Origin: SKHV01 sp963678565
Lineage (GTDB): Bacteria; Bacteroidota; Bacteroidia; Bacteroidales; Prolixibacteraceae
Length of the DNA: 64,000 nucleotides
NCBI GenBank assembly: GCA_963678565.1
Contig: OY782875.1
Span: 930,001-994,000, forward strand
Direction: 5' to 3'
Shown here: piece after piece, positions 27,637 to 36,100 of the stretch
How the letters are laid out: every line of letters starts with the position of its first letter
Position numbering within the stretch: the stretch's first letter is position 1
Position numbers and translations under genes: made by a program
The notes under the pieces: model-generated
Told to the model about the DNA's origin: nothing
Databases searched by the model: none
Seen by the model: the letters and a program-made list of their open reading frames with translations, nothing else

Positions 27637-28701
27637 ATGTTAGCACTATTAGCATACTTATTTCTAGCCTTATTTGTCTCATTTCTCTGTTCAATAATGG
27701 AGTCGGTACTTTTGTCTACCCCGCAATCATTTTTATTGGTTAAACAAGGTGAAGGGCATAGTTGGGCTGCTTCGTTTATCGACTTGAAAGTAAATATCGA
27801 CAAGCCATTATCTGCAATTCTATCACTAAATACTGTTGCACATACCATTGGTGCTGCAGGAGTTGGAGCGCAAGCCATTAAAGTTTTTGGTGAAGCTTCA
27901 TTTGGAGTTGTATCAGCAGTTTTAACCATTCTAATTTTAATAATTACTGAAATTATTCCGAAAACAATTGGAGCAAGATATTGGCGAAACCTAACGATGC
28001 TTACTTATTATGCTATTAAAGGGATGATAATTTTAACCTATCCATTGGTGATTTTATCGGCATTAATTACACGATTAATCTCTAGGAATAAGGAGGAGCA
28101 AACCACCAGTCGAGAAGAAATTGCTGCATTGGCAAGCATCGGGAAAGAAGAGGGCTTATTTACGGATAAGGAAAATAAAATTATTCAGAATGTGGTGAAA
28201 TTAAAAAATATTAAGGCCAGTAAAGTAATGACTCCACGTGTGGTGGTTGCGGTTGCTGATGAAAATTTGAGCCTTGCTGAATTTCTACAAAACAAAGACT
28301 ATCTTCAGTTTTCAAGGATTCCTGTTTATGCAGGGAAGGAGGAAAATATAACTGGATATGTGTTCCGACAGCAAGTTTTTGAGAATTTGGCTGAAGCCCG
28401 GAATGATTTAAAACTAAAAGATATTAAGAGAAATATCTTGATGTTTCCAACATCGGTGATGTTGTTTTCGCTTTGGGAAAAATTATTAGAAAAGAAAGAG
28501 CATATTGCAATAATTATTGATGAATATGGCGGTTTAGACGGAATTGTGACCATGGAAGATGTAATTGAAACCTTGTTGGGACTTGAAATTGTTGACGAAA
28601 AAGATGCTGTAATTGATATGCAAAAGTATGCTCGTGAGCGATGGAAAACACGACAAACAAAACATAATATAATTGATAAATTAAATCAGGAAGAATTGTA
28701 A
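27637..28701 (+). CDS. CNNM/DUF21 transmembrane protein with CBS domains
   Basis: 354-aa membrane protein of the CNNM/HlyC-CorC superfamily. The N-terminal DUF21 domain (about residues 1-150) has four hydrophobic segments and the motif SFLCSIMESVLLSTPQSF; ILIITEIIPKTIGARY is the conserved PKT loop. A cytoplasmic CBS pair (about 190-330) includes VMTPRVVVAVADEN and IIDEYGGLDGIVTMEDVIE. It lacks the C-terminal transporter-associated CorC_HlyC domain, so it is a short form. Family members export Mg2+ or related divalent cations. It starts divergently from the putative copper gene pair with a 198-bp spacer. Confidence 0.88.
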   Translation: MLALLAYLFLALFVSFLCSIMESVLLSTPQSFLLVKQGEGHSWAASFIDLKVNIDKPLSAILSLNTVAHTIGAAGVGAQAIKVFGEASFGVVSAVLTILILIITEIIPKTIGARYWRNLTMLTYYAIKGMIILTYPLVILSALITRLISRNKEEQTTSREEIAALASIGKEEGLFTDKENKIIQNVVKLKNIKASKVMTPRVVVAVADENLSLAEFLQNKDYLQFSRIPVYAGKEENITGYVFRQQVFENLAEARNDLKLKDIKRNILMFPTSVMLFSLWEKLLEKKEHIAIIIDEYGGLDGIVTMEDVIETLLGLEIVDEKDAVIDMQKYARERWKTRQTKHNIIDKLNQEEL

Positions 28702-28704
28702 ATG

Positions 28705-28737
28705 ATTGACAATCTTTATGGTGATACGTTATATTTC
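28705..28737 (+). promoter_or_regulatory. Possible promoter of the metallo-beta-lactamase-fold gene
   Basis: ATTG (3 of 4 for -33), a 21-bp spacer and TATATTTC (7 of 8 for -7). It is directly downstream of the CNNM stop and about 24 bp before the next start, so the fit is suggestive only. Confidence 0.33.
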
Positions 28738-28760
28738 GAAATAGTATTAAACTGATACCG

Positions 28761-29480
28761 ATGAAATATTTAATTGTTCTTGTATTGATTTTTGCATTCA
28801 ATAATTTAATGGCACAAGAGAAAATAGAAACAGAAAACGGCGAACTATTGATCCATCTTGTTGCACATTGTTCGCTATATTTGGAATATCAGGATAAAAT
28901 AATTCATATCGATCCTTGGTCAAGAGGAGGCGACTATTCAACTTTTCCCGATGCCGATTATATTCTGATTACCCATCAACACGGCGATCATCTCGATGCT
29001 TCGGCAATCAAAGAAGTTTGTACAAACAGCACTAAAATGTATGGCCCCAGAAGTTGTGAATCTGTGATGTCGGAAATCGGAAACACAACAGTTGTTGGCA
29101 ATGGTGAAAAATTTTCTACCTCAATAGGTACTATTGAGGTGGTACCTGCATATAATTTGGTACATAGAAGAAGTTCAGGACAAGCTTATCATCCAAGAGG
29201 AGAGGGGAATGGTTATGTGATTTCAATTGATGGTGTTAAAATATATGTTGCTGGAGATACCGAAAATGTTCCTGAAATGGCCAACTTAAAAAATATTGAT
29301 ATAGCTTTCCTCCCGATGAACTTACCTAATACGATGACTCCCGAAATGGTTTCGAAAGCTGTTCAAATGTTTCAACCTAAAATTTTATATCCATATCATT
29401 ATGGGAATACCGATACCTCAATTTTGGTCGATCTGTTATCTGATTCTGATACCGAAGTTCGTATCCGTTCTATGAAATGA
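28761..29480 (+). CDS. Exported MBL-fold metal-dependent hydrolase
   Basis: 239-aa protein with a signal peptide (MKYLIVLVLIFAFNNLMA) and a metallo-beta-lactamase fold of the UlaG-like type. The metal ligands are visible as ITHQHGDHLDAS (H-x-H-x-D-H), AGDTENVPEM (bridging Asp) and YPYHYGNTD (final His). The missing thick linker and the short length point to a compact lactonase or phosphodiesterase-like hydrolase acting in the periplasm. The substrate is unknown. It stands alone between the CNNM gene and a gene remnant, and nothing nearby names its pathway. Confidence 0.87.
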   Translation: MKYLIVLVLIFAFNNLMAQEKIETENGELLIHLVAHCSLYLEYQDKIIHIDPWSRGGDYSTFPDADYILITHQHGDHLDASAIKEVCTNSTKMYGPRSCESVMSEIGNTTVVGNGEKFSTSIGTIEVVPAYNLVHRRSSGQAYHPRGEGNGYVISIDGVKIYVAGDTENVPEMANLKNIDIAFLPMNLPNTMTPEMVSKAVQMFQPKILYPYHYGNTDTSILVDLLSDSDTEVRIRSMK

Positions 29481-29532
29481 TTGCTTTAAAGAAAAATTTC
29501 AGGAAATGATACCTTTACTTTTTAATCGATAA

Positions 29533-29649
29533 TTAGGGGCATAAACTTTCAGTAGTAGTGTCAATTTGAAGCATGGCTTTAATCCTGCCTTTTAATGCTT
29601 CATTGATTTTATCTTCTACATCATTCTGTTTATGTAGAATAAAACTGAA
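29533..29649 (-). pseudogene. Possible remnant of an unidentified gene (C-terminal fragment)
   Basis: On the minus strand a frame of 38 codons is open between two stops, and it has coding character: balanced charged residues, for example EDKINEALKGRIKAM, and a natural stop after SLCP. There is no start codon near its beginning and no longer frame upstream, so it looks like the tail of a decayed gene. I do not recognise the family. Chance open reading of this length is possible in AT-rich DNA, so the call is tentative. Confidence 0.3.
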
Positions 29650-29742
29650 TTAGCACTGAGTGTAAAAAATATCTGCTGTACAACATGTGTTTTGTAAAAT
29701 AATGCTGAATTTTGTGCGAAATTTTTAAAGTACTAGTTACTT

Positions 29743-31161
29743 ATGGTAGCACAAAATAAGGCAATACAAATAAGACGTGAATTAGAAGAGCGCATTGTTC
29801 GAATGATTTTTGATGAAACCTTGCTGGATGAAATCGATAAGATCCCGATGAAAATGCGTCCACGTGGAAGCGAAAGTTTTCGTTGTTGCATATACCGAGA
29901 TCGAGCTTTGATTAAACAAAAAATCATGGCAATGCTCGGCTTTGTATATGAAAACGAAGAAGATGAGTTAAATAACCTTTCAGATTATGTGCTCCAATCC
30001 TTTGTGAAAGCGACTAGCGATCGTGAAATTTTGCGCGTTGTGGAAGATGTTTGTTTGGGATGCCAGCAAAATAATTATGTAGTTACCAATATGTGTCGAG
30101 GTTGCCTCGGACGGCCTTGTGAAGTGAATTGTCCCAAAGACGCCATCTATTTTGTTGGTTCAAAAGCAGTAATCAATCCCGACAAGTGTGTGAGTTGTGG
30201 TATTTGTGAAGGAGTTTGCCCTTACCATTCAATTATTTATGCACCAGTACCATGTGAGCAAAGTTGTCCTGTAGGGGCAATCTCGAAAAATGAAAATGGA
30301 AAGGAAACCATCGATTTCGACAAGTGTACTTATTGCGGAAAATGCGTAATGACCTGTCCTTTTGGTGCTGTCGTTGAAGAAACTCATTTGTTTGATCTTG
30401 CTTTTTCGTTGAAAAGAAAGAAACAAGTGGTGGCCATGCTCGCGCCATCGGTAGCTGCACAGTTTAGCTGCAGCCTTCCTCAAATGAAAGCTGCTTTAAT
30501 TAAGATGGGATTTGAGGATGTGATATATGTTGCAGAAGGTGCCGAATTAACTACACAAAACGAAGCCGAAGAATTTATTGAAAAGGGCGGAGCTTTATTG
30601 ACAACTTCTTGTTGCCCATCCTTTGTGAATATTATTGAAAAACATGTTCCAAGTTTAAAAGATAATATGTCGCATACGCCTTCGCCAATGGTGTATACTG
30701 CACAAATTGTACGCGAACGCTATCCAAATGCTTCATCTGTTTTTATTGGCCCTTGTGTTGCCAAAAAAGCAGAATCGTTTAAGGTGGGCGGAATTGATAT
30801 GGTAATTAATTTTGAAGAGCTCGATGCAATGTTGATGGCTTCCGATTTAGATCCTGCAACCATAAATTTGATGGACACAAGTGTTGAGGCTACTGGCGAT
30901 GCATGGGGATTTGCGAGTACAGGAGGTGTAATGGCTGCTGTGAAAAATAAATTGCCAAAGAATATTGATTTAAGACCTGTTGTTCTAAACGGTTTAGATC
31001 GAAAATCGATCAAGCAATTAAACTTACTGCAAAAGAAAAATGAATTTAATTTTGTTGAAGGAATGAGTTGTGAAGGCGGTTGCGTTGGAGGATGTTATAT
31101 GAGTGTAAAACCCAATGTTGCATTGAAACGATTGAATAAATTGAAGGACTCGCTGAATTAA
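29743..31161 (+). CDS. Monomeric [FeFe] hydrogenase-like protein, group B type
   Basis: 472-aa cytoplasmic iron-sulfur protein. An N-terminal helical region is followed by a cysteine block CLGCQQNNYVVTNMCRGCLG (residues 104-122), which I know from group B hydrogenases. Two 4Fe-4S motifs then appear (CVSCGICEGVCP, CTYCGKCVMTCP). The H-cluster domain has L1 TSCCPSFV (Cys290 proton relay, Cys291 ligand), L2 GPCVAKKAE (Cys338) and L3 EGMSCEGGCVGGC (Cys443, Cys447). All four ligands are present, but L2 has Gly for Met and L3 ends in GGC. It should reduce protons or oxidise H2 with ferredoxin, or sense redox state. HydE, HydF and HydG are absent from this window. A terminator follows. Confidence 0.87.
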   Translation: MVAQNKAIQIRRELEERIVRMIFDETLLDEIDKIPMKMRPRGSESFRCCIYRDRALIKQKIMAMLGFVYENEEDELNNLSDYVLQSFVKATSDREILRVVEDVCLGCQQNNYVVTNMCRGCLGRPCEVNCPKDAIYFVGSKAVINPDKCVSCGICEGVCPYHSIIYAPVPCEQSCPVGAISKNENGKETIDFDKCTYCGKCVMTCPFGAVVEETHLFDLAFSLKRKKQVVAMLAPSVAAQFSCSLPQMKAALIKMGFEDVIYVAEGAELTTQNEAEEFIEKGGALLTTSCCPSFVNIIEKHVPSLKDNMSHTPSPMVYTAQIVRERYPNASSVFIGPCVAKKAESFKVGGIDMVINFEELDAMLMASDLDPATINLMDTSVEATGDAWGFASTGGVMAAVKNKLPKNIDLRPVVLNGLDRKSIKQLNLLQKKNEFNFVEGMSCEGGCVGGCYMSVKPNVALKRLNKLKDSLN

Positions 31162-31180
31162 GAAAATTTGAAATAACATA

Positions 31181-31213
31181 AAACCAATCTGAATATTCAG
31201 GTTGGTTTTTTTA
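31181..31213 (+). terminator. Intrinsic terminator after the hydrogenase-like gene
   Basis: The stem AAACCAATCTGAAT/ATTCAGGTTGGTTT has one T-G pair and runs into a T7 tract, 20 bp after the stop codon. Confidence 0.85.
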
Positions 31214-31233
31214 TCTTTCAGAAAAAACAAAAC

Positions 31234-32070
31234 GTGTTGAGATTTCTAGTTATACTTTTTTTATGCATTGCATGCCATCCTGCACAAATAGCGGATGAAA
31301 TTCCTGCAGTTTACACTTCGGCTGACTCTACATTGGTGATGCAAAAAATAAATCAGTTTTCTGCAAATAGTGACCTGCCAATTATTGATATTGCTCAATC
31401 GTTTATTGGTACCCCTTATAAAACACATACTTTAGAAATTGGACAAAAGGAGCAAGTGATTGTGAATGTTTTGGCATTTGACTGTACAACCTATATTGAA
31501 ACATGTATGGCTCTGAAAAAAACGAGTCAGCAAATTAATCCTTCTTTTTCGAACTATGTTGCGAATTTAAAATCGATACGCTACCGAAATGGAGAATTGC
31601 TAGATTATAGCAGTCGCTTGCATTATTTTACCGAATGGATACTTGATCAAGAAAAGAAAGGACTGTCTAAAAATATAACTGAAGAACTTGGAGGAATTCA
31701 ACGAGATCTTCAGTTGAATTTTATGTCGGAGCATGTTGCTGCTTATCCTCAATTGTCTAAAGATTCTAATTTGGTGGCTTCTATTAAGCAAGTGGAAAAT
31801 GAAATCGGTGGTGCGTACTTTTATATTCCACAAGATAAAATTGCTGAAATTGAAGATCAATTGAAAGATGGAATGATTGTAGGTTTTACTACCGATATTA
31901 ATGGATTAGACTTTGTGCATACCGGTTTTGTAATTCGAAAAAATGGAAAGGCTCATCTGTTACATGCTTCGTCTGATTTCAAAGAAGTTATTGTTTCTTC
32001 TTTGCCAATTTCTGAATACATTACACAAAATAAATTCCAAACAGGAATTGTGGTGCTAAGAACACAATAA
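31234..32070 (+). CDS. DUF1460 protein, N-acetylmuramoyl-L-alanine amidase-like
   Basis: 278-aa exported protein of the DUF1460 family, a papain-like (NlpC/P60-related) fold whose characterised members cleave peptidoglycan fragments. The start is GTG at 31234 (a TTG follows directly), and the N-terminus LRFLVILFLCIACHPA is a signal peptide with a possible lipobox Cys. IIDIAQSFIGTPYKTHTLE leads to the nucleophile in FDCTTYIETCMAL. The His side is FVHTGFVIRKNGKAHLLHAS. It may recycle or trim muropeptides in the periplasm. It sits 22 bp after the hydrogenase terminator and is probably separately transcribed. Confidence 0.87.
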   Translation: MLRFLVILFLCIACHPAQIADEIPAVYTSADSTLVMQKINQFSANSDLPIIDIAQSFIGTPYKTHTLEIGQKEQVIVNVLAFDCTTYIETCMALKKTSQQINPSFSNYVANLKSIRYRNGELLDYSSRLHYFTEWILDQEKKGLSKNITEELGGIQRDLQLNFMSEHVAAYPQLSKDSNLVASIKQVENEIGGAYFYIPQDKIAEIEDQLKDGMIVGFTTDINGLDFVHTGFVIRKNGKAHLLHASSDFKEVIVSSLPISEYITQNKFQTGIVVLRTQ

Positions 32071-32484
32071 GAGAATTTATTAAGAGATTCTTAGATTAAG
32101 ATGAATTCAATTTTATTATTTTAAGGAAATTGTCCTTTTGTTTCAACATGTGCTTCTACATACTTAAAATAATTTTCCTTTGTTGAAAGATACTTCATGC
32201 AGAAATATATTTTACAAATGATTTATCGAGGTTGCAATATTTTAAATAAGTTGTAATCCTTAGTTTTCAATTTTTATTCATTGAAAAAAGAAAGTAATAT
32301 AAATAATTCTTTTGAGGTAAGAAATGGTTGAAACCAGTTGCAAATGCGGTTTACAATGTTAATTTTGTTAGTGGGATAAATGATAATTTTTAAAGCTTTC
32401 AGATAGAATATCTAATTATTTGAGCGTAGAAATTTATCGGCCAACCTGATACAATCTATAAGACTAACATCTAATTTTCTGATT
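32071..32484. other. 414-bp non-coding gap before glycogen synthase
   Basis: Very AT-rich. I see no open frame with coding character and no RNA gene. The only supported element is a promoter near 32337-32367. The rest (32071-32330) shows nothing that I can name. Confidence 0.6.
32337..32367 (+). promoter_or_regulatory. Bacteroidota-type promoter of the glycogen synthase gene
   Basis: GTTG (3 of 4 for the -33 TTTG), exactly 19 bp, then a perfect -7 TAATTTTG (32360-32367). The predicted start near 32374 leaves a leader of about 110 nt. Confidence 0.5.
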
Positions 32485-34329
32485 ATGGTATCTAGCACAC
32501 CACCTGAAGAAGGTCAAGATCTCGAAATTATGACAACCAATGATTATGTGAATAATCAATTAATCGAGATCGCATGGGAAGTATGTAATCAAGTTGGGGG
32601 GATATATACAGTAATACAGTCGAAGGTTCCTTCGACGGTTCAAAAGTGGGGAAATAACTATCTACTTTTAGGCCCATATTTTTCAAATCAAGCTTCAACA
32701 ATGTTCGAGTTGGCAACCGATTATAGCGATCCGATTGGTCAGGTGGTCAAAAAAATGAACGAAAGTGGTTATAGTGTTTATTATGGAACTTGGTTGATTG
32801 CAGGACATCCCAAAGTTGTTTTGTTTGATCCCAATGCAGTTATGAATCGTATCGGCGAATTTAAATATAGTTTTTGGGAACATCATAACATCTCTTTGCC
32901 CAACGATAATTTGCTCGATCAGGTGGTGGCATTTGGCGCACAAGTAACTGAATTCATCCGATTGTATTCCAAAAAACTAAAGGACAAAAAAAATATTATT
33001 ACTCATTTTCATGAGTGGATGGCAGGTACCCCAATACCTGAATTGAGAAAGCATAAATTAGATCTGAAGATAATTTTCACTACGCATGCAACTTTGCTTG
33101 GTAGATATTTAGCGATGAATGATCCTGAATTTTACGATCATTTAGAACAATATGATTGGGAAAAGGAGGCCACACATTTTAATATTTATGCCAGTGTAGC
33201 TATTGAACGAGCTGCAGCACATGGGGCACATATGTTTTCAACCGTTTCTGAAATAACGGCAAAAGAGTGTCGATATTTGCTCGGTCGAAGTCCGGAAATG
33301 ATTTTGCCCAATGGTTTAAGTATTGCTCGTTTTGAAGCCTTGCACGAACTGCAAATTTTACATAAAGAATTTAAGAAGAATATTAGCCAATTTGTAACAG
33401 GACATTTTTTTCAAAATTACTCTTTCGACTTGAATAAAACTTTATACTTTTTCACTTCGGGAAGGTATGAGTACCATAATAAAGGTTATGATTTAACACT
33501 TGAAGCATTGGCCCGTTTGAATTGGAAAATGAAACAGCATAATGTTGATGCAACGGTTGTAATGTTCATTGTAACCAAGAGCCCGTTTAAATCGATTAAC
33601 AGTAATGTTCTTGAGAGTCGGGCGATGTTGGATGAAATTGGTCGAACTTGCGAGGAATTAAACGAATCGCTATCTGAAAAATTGTTTACTTATATGGTGA
33701 ATAATATGAGTAGTCGATTGCCAAACTTAAATACCTTACTCGATGATTATAATGCCATTAAATTACGAAAGAATATTCGTGTATGGCGTAAAAATATAAT
33801 GCCACCAATTGTAACTCATGATTTAGAAGATGAAGAAAAAGATAGTATCATGAATTTCCTAAAAACAGCAGGATTGTTGAATTACAAGGAAGATAAGGTG
33901 AAAGTTGTTTATCATCCCGACTTTGTTTCTTCTTCAAACCCATTGTTTCGAATGGAATACTATCAATTTGTTCGCGGTTGTCATTTGGGGTTATTCCCAA
34001 GTTATTATGAGCCGTGGGGATATACTCCATTGGAATGCGCGGCAAGTGGAATACCATCTATTACTTCCGACTTAAGTGGGTTTGGCGACTATGTGAAAAA
34101 CAATATTAAGGATAGCGAGAAAAATGGAATCACTGTTTTAAAGAGAAGTGAAAAATCGTATGATGAAATTGCCGAAACAATGGCCAATAAAATGTTTGAG
34201 TTTGTGAAAATGAATCGCAGAGAGCGAATTAATTTACGAAACAGAACAGAGCATGCATCGGTACGTTTTGGTTGGCGCAACTTAGGAAAGTATTACGATC
34301 ATGCATATAAGAATTTAATAATAGAATAA
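32485..34329 (+). CDS. Glycogen synthase, eukaryote-like GT3 family
   Basis: 614-aa glycosyltransferase that extends alpha-1,4-glucan. It resembles the fungal/animal GT3 enzymes (Gsy/GYS) rather than bacterial GlgA (GT5). The N-terminal motif EIAWEVCNQVGGIYTVIQSK is followed by NNYLLLGPYF. The C-terminal donor-site region reads CHLGLFPSYYEPWGYTPLE, with the catalytic E-x7-E pair spanning the two glutamates of YEPWGYTPLE. FHEWMAGTP and HATLLGRYLA are also typical. The GT3 donor is usually UDP-glucose. ATG 32485 is used; ATG 32530 (MTTNDYV) is an alternative. No glucan branching or debranching gene is next to it. Confidence 0.9.
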   Translation: MVSSTPPEEGQDLEIMTTNDYVNNQLIEIAWEVCNQVGGIYTVIQSKVPSTVQKWGNNYLLLGPYFSNQASTMFELATDYSDPIGQVVKKMNESGYSVYYGTWLIAGHPKVVLFDPNAVMNRIGEFKYSFWEHHNISLPNDNLLDQVVAFGAQVTEFIRLYSKKLKDKKNIITHFHEWMAGTPIPELRKHKLDLKIIFTTHATLLGRYLAMNDPEFYDHLEQYDWEKEATHFNIYASVAIERAAAHGAHMFSTVSEITAKECRYLLGRSPEMILPNGLSIARFEALHELQILHKEFKKNISQFVTGHFFQNYSFDLNKTLYFFTSGRYEYHNKGYDLTLEALARLNWKMKQHNVDATVVMFIVTKSPFKSINSNVLESRAMLDEIGRTCEELNESLSEKLFTYMVNNMSSRLPNLNTLLDDYNAIKLRKNIRVWRKNIMPPIVTHDLEDEEKDSIMNFLKTAGLLNYKEDKVKVVYHPDFVSSSNPLFRMEYYQFVRGCHLGLFPSYYEPWGYTPLECAASGIPSITSDLSGFGDYVKNNIKDSEKNGITVLKRSEKSYDEIAETMANKMFEFVKMNRRERINLRNRTEHASVRFGWRNLGKYYDHAYKNLIIE

Positions 34330-34359
34330 AAAAAGCTACTTAATTAAGTAGCTTTTTTT
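34328..34359. terminator. Bidirectional terminator between glycogen synthase and gltD
   Basis: A perfect palindrome AGCTACTTAATTAAGTAGCT flanked by A7 and T7 tracts begins at the stop codon of glycogen synthase. It serves the plus strand, and could also act on minus-strand transcripts that run past gltD (stop at 34415). Confidence 0.9.
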
Positions 34360-34414
34360 ATTCTATTATGTGTATTATTATCGATGATAATTATCTATCG
34401 GTCATTGTTTTAAT

Positions 34415-35905
34415 TTATGCAGGCAATACTGATTCTCCCATCAAGTATTCATCTACTTTACGGGCAGCCGCGCGGCCTTCGTTGATCGCCCAAACAATTA
34501 ATGATTGTCCGCGGCGCGCATCTCCACAAGCAAATACACCTTTTGCTGAGGTTTTGAATTCGCCATATTCTGCTTCAACATTGGAGCGTTCTGAACGCTT
34601 CAGATTTAATTGATCTGCCAAACTATCTTCTGGTCCGAGGAAACCCATTGCTAATAATACCAAGTCAACATCTAAAATTTGTTCAGACCCTTCAACTTCG
34701 GCTGGGTAACGTCTACCTTCCATATCAACTTTCCATTCAACGTCAACTACCTTCATTTGTTTTAATTGACCATTTTCATCGCCAATGAATTCTTTGGTAG
34801 TTTTTAAATACTGGCGAGGATCATCTCCTTGTTTGTAAAGTGCTTCTTTTTGACCGTAATCTACTTTTAGATTCGTTGGCCATTGTGGCCAAGGATTTGC
34901 CTCTTTATTTCGATCGAATGAAGGACGAGGCATAATTTCCAATTGGATTACATTTTTGCATTTGTGGCGTAGCGAAGTTCCAACACAATCGGTTCCTGTA
35001 TCGCCACCACCAATAACAACTACATTTTTATCCTTTGCTGAAATATAATTGCCATCTTCAAGTTCACTGTCAAGCAGACTTTTTGTGTTTGCTTTTAGAA
35101 ATTCCATTGCAAAATGAACGCCTTTTAATTCTCTTCCTGTTACTGGTAAATCACGAGGTTTAGTTGCACCGGTTGCCAAAACAATTGAGTCGAAGTCGTT
35201 TGATAATAAGCTCACATTGATATCTTTTCCTACTTCAACACCAGTTATAAATTCAATGCCTTCTTCTGCTAAAATATCTACACGACGTTGAACAACGGCT
35301 TTATCTAACTTCATGTTTGGAATTCCATACATCAACAAGCCACCAATACGGTCGTCGCGCTCATATACGGTTACATTATGCCCTGCTTTGTTCAGTTGTG
35401 CAGCACATGCAAGTCCGGCAGGACCAGAGCCAATAACCGCAACTTTTTTACCGGTACGTTCTTCTGGAGGCTCTGGAACAACCCATCCTTTTTCAAAACC
35501 ATTGTCGATAATAGTTCTTTCATTATCGTGAATGGTTACTGCGGGTTCATTTATACCAAGTACACAACCTGCTTCGCAAGGAGCAGGACATACACGGCCT
35601 GTAAATTCAGGAAAGTTATTGGTTGCATGCAATCGATCTAGTGCAGCACGCCATTTTCCTTTATATATTAAGTCATTCCATTCGGGAATTAGATTGTAAA
35701 CAGGGCAGCCACTGGCACCTCCTTGCATCATTTCACCTCGATGGCAAAATGGAGTACCACAATCCATACAGCGTGCCCCCTGAGTTCTGCACTCTTCCTC
35801 TGTACGAAGTACATAAACTTCTTTCCAGTCTAATATGCGTTCGTTTACCGGACGCATAGGATTAGCTCTTCTTGGGTATTCTAAAAATCCTGTTGGTTTT
35901 CCCAT
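34415..35905 (-). CDS. gltD: Glutamate synthase small (beta) subunit
   Basis: 496-aa NADPH-dependent subunit of GOGAT. It passes electrons from NAD(P)H through FAD and Fe-S clusters to GltB. N-terminal cysteines for 4Fe-4S clusters appear in CMDCGTPFCHRGEMMQGGAS and CPAPCEAGCVLG. The FAD Rossmann motif is VIGSGPAGLACA, the NAD(P)H site is VVIGGGDTGTDCVG, and the C-terminal FAD loop is GVFACGDARRGQSLIVWAIN. Length and motifs are complete. It follows gltB after a 195-bp spacer containing a 7-bp hairpin (35967-35986), which might hold a separate promoter or processing site. Confidence 0.97.
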   Translation of the reverse strand: MGKPTGFLEYPRRANPMRPVNERILDWKEVYVLRTEEECRTQGARCMDCGTPFCHRGEMMQGGASGCPVYNLIPEWNDLIYKGKWRAALDRLHATNNFPEFTGRVCPAPCEAGCVLGINEPAVTIHDNERTIIDNGFEKGWVVPEPPEERTGKKVAVIGSGPAGLACAAQLNKAGHNVTVYERDDRIGGLLMYGIPNMKLDKAVVQRRVDILAEEGIEFITGVEVGKDINVSLLSNDFDSIVLATGATKPRDLPVTGRELKGVHFAMEFLKANTKSLLDSELEDGNYISAKDKNVVVIGGGDTGTDCVGTSLRHKCKNVIQLEIMPRPSFDRNKEANPWPQWPTNLKVDYGQKEALYKQGDDPRQYLKTTKEFIGDENGQLKQMKVVDVEWKVDMEGRRYPAEVEGSEQILDVDLVLLAMGFLGPEDSLADQLNLKRSERSNVEAEYGEFKTSAKGVFACGDARRGQSLIVWAINEGRAAARKVDEYLMGESVLPA

Positions 35906-35966
35906 AATTATTATGATATAGGTCTCTTAATTTTTGTTTGTTAAACAGATTTTGAAATTGATAACT

Positions 35967-35986
35967 GACTTATTCTGTTATAAGTC
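35967..35986. repeat. Small hairpin between gltB and gltD
   Basis: GACTTAT/ATAAGTC arms with a 6-nt loop, in the 195-bp spacer. It may be an mRNA processing or stability element that sets the GltB to GltD ratio; it lacks a T tract. Confidence 0.35.
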
Positions 35987-36100
35987 CAAAAATCTAAGAG
36001 TATTTTTATTAATTTTTCATTTACATATATTAAATCAAGCTTTTATGTCCCGTAGCTATTTGTTTTTCAATAGTTAAGGAAATTATTTGCATGATTTGTA

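Noticed and set aside
32071..32330. Possible small RNA or riboswitch in the gap before glycogen synthase
   Set aside because: No strong hairpin, conserved motif or terminator could be found by eye.
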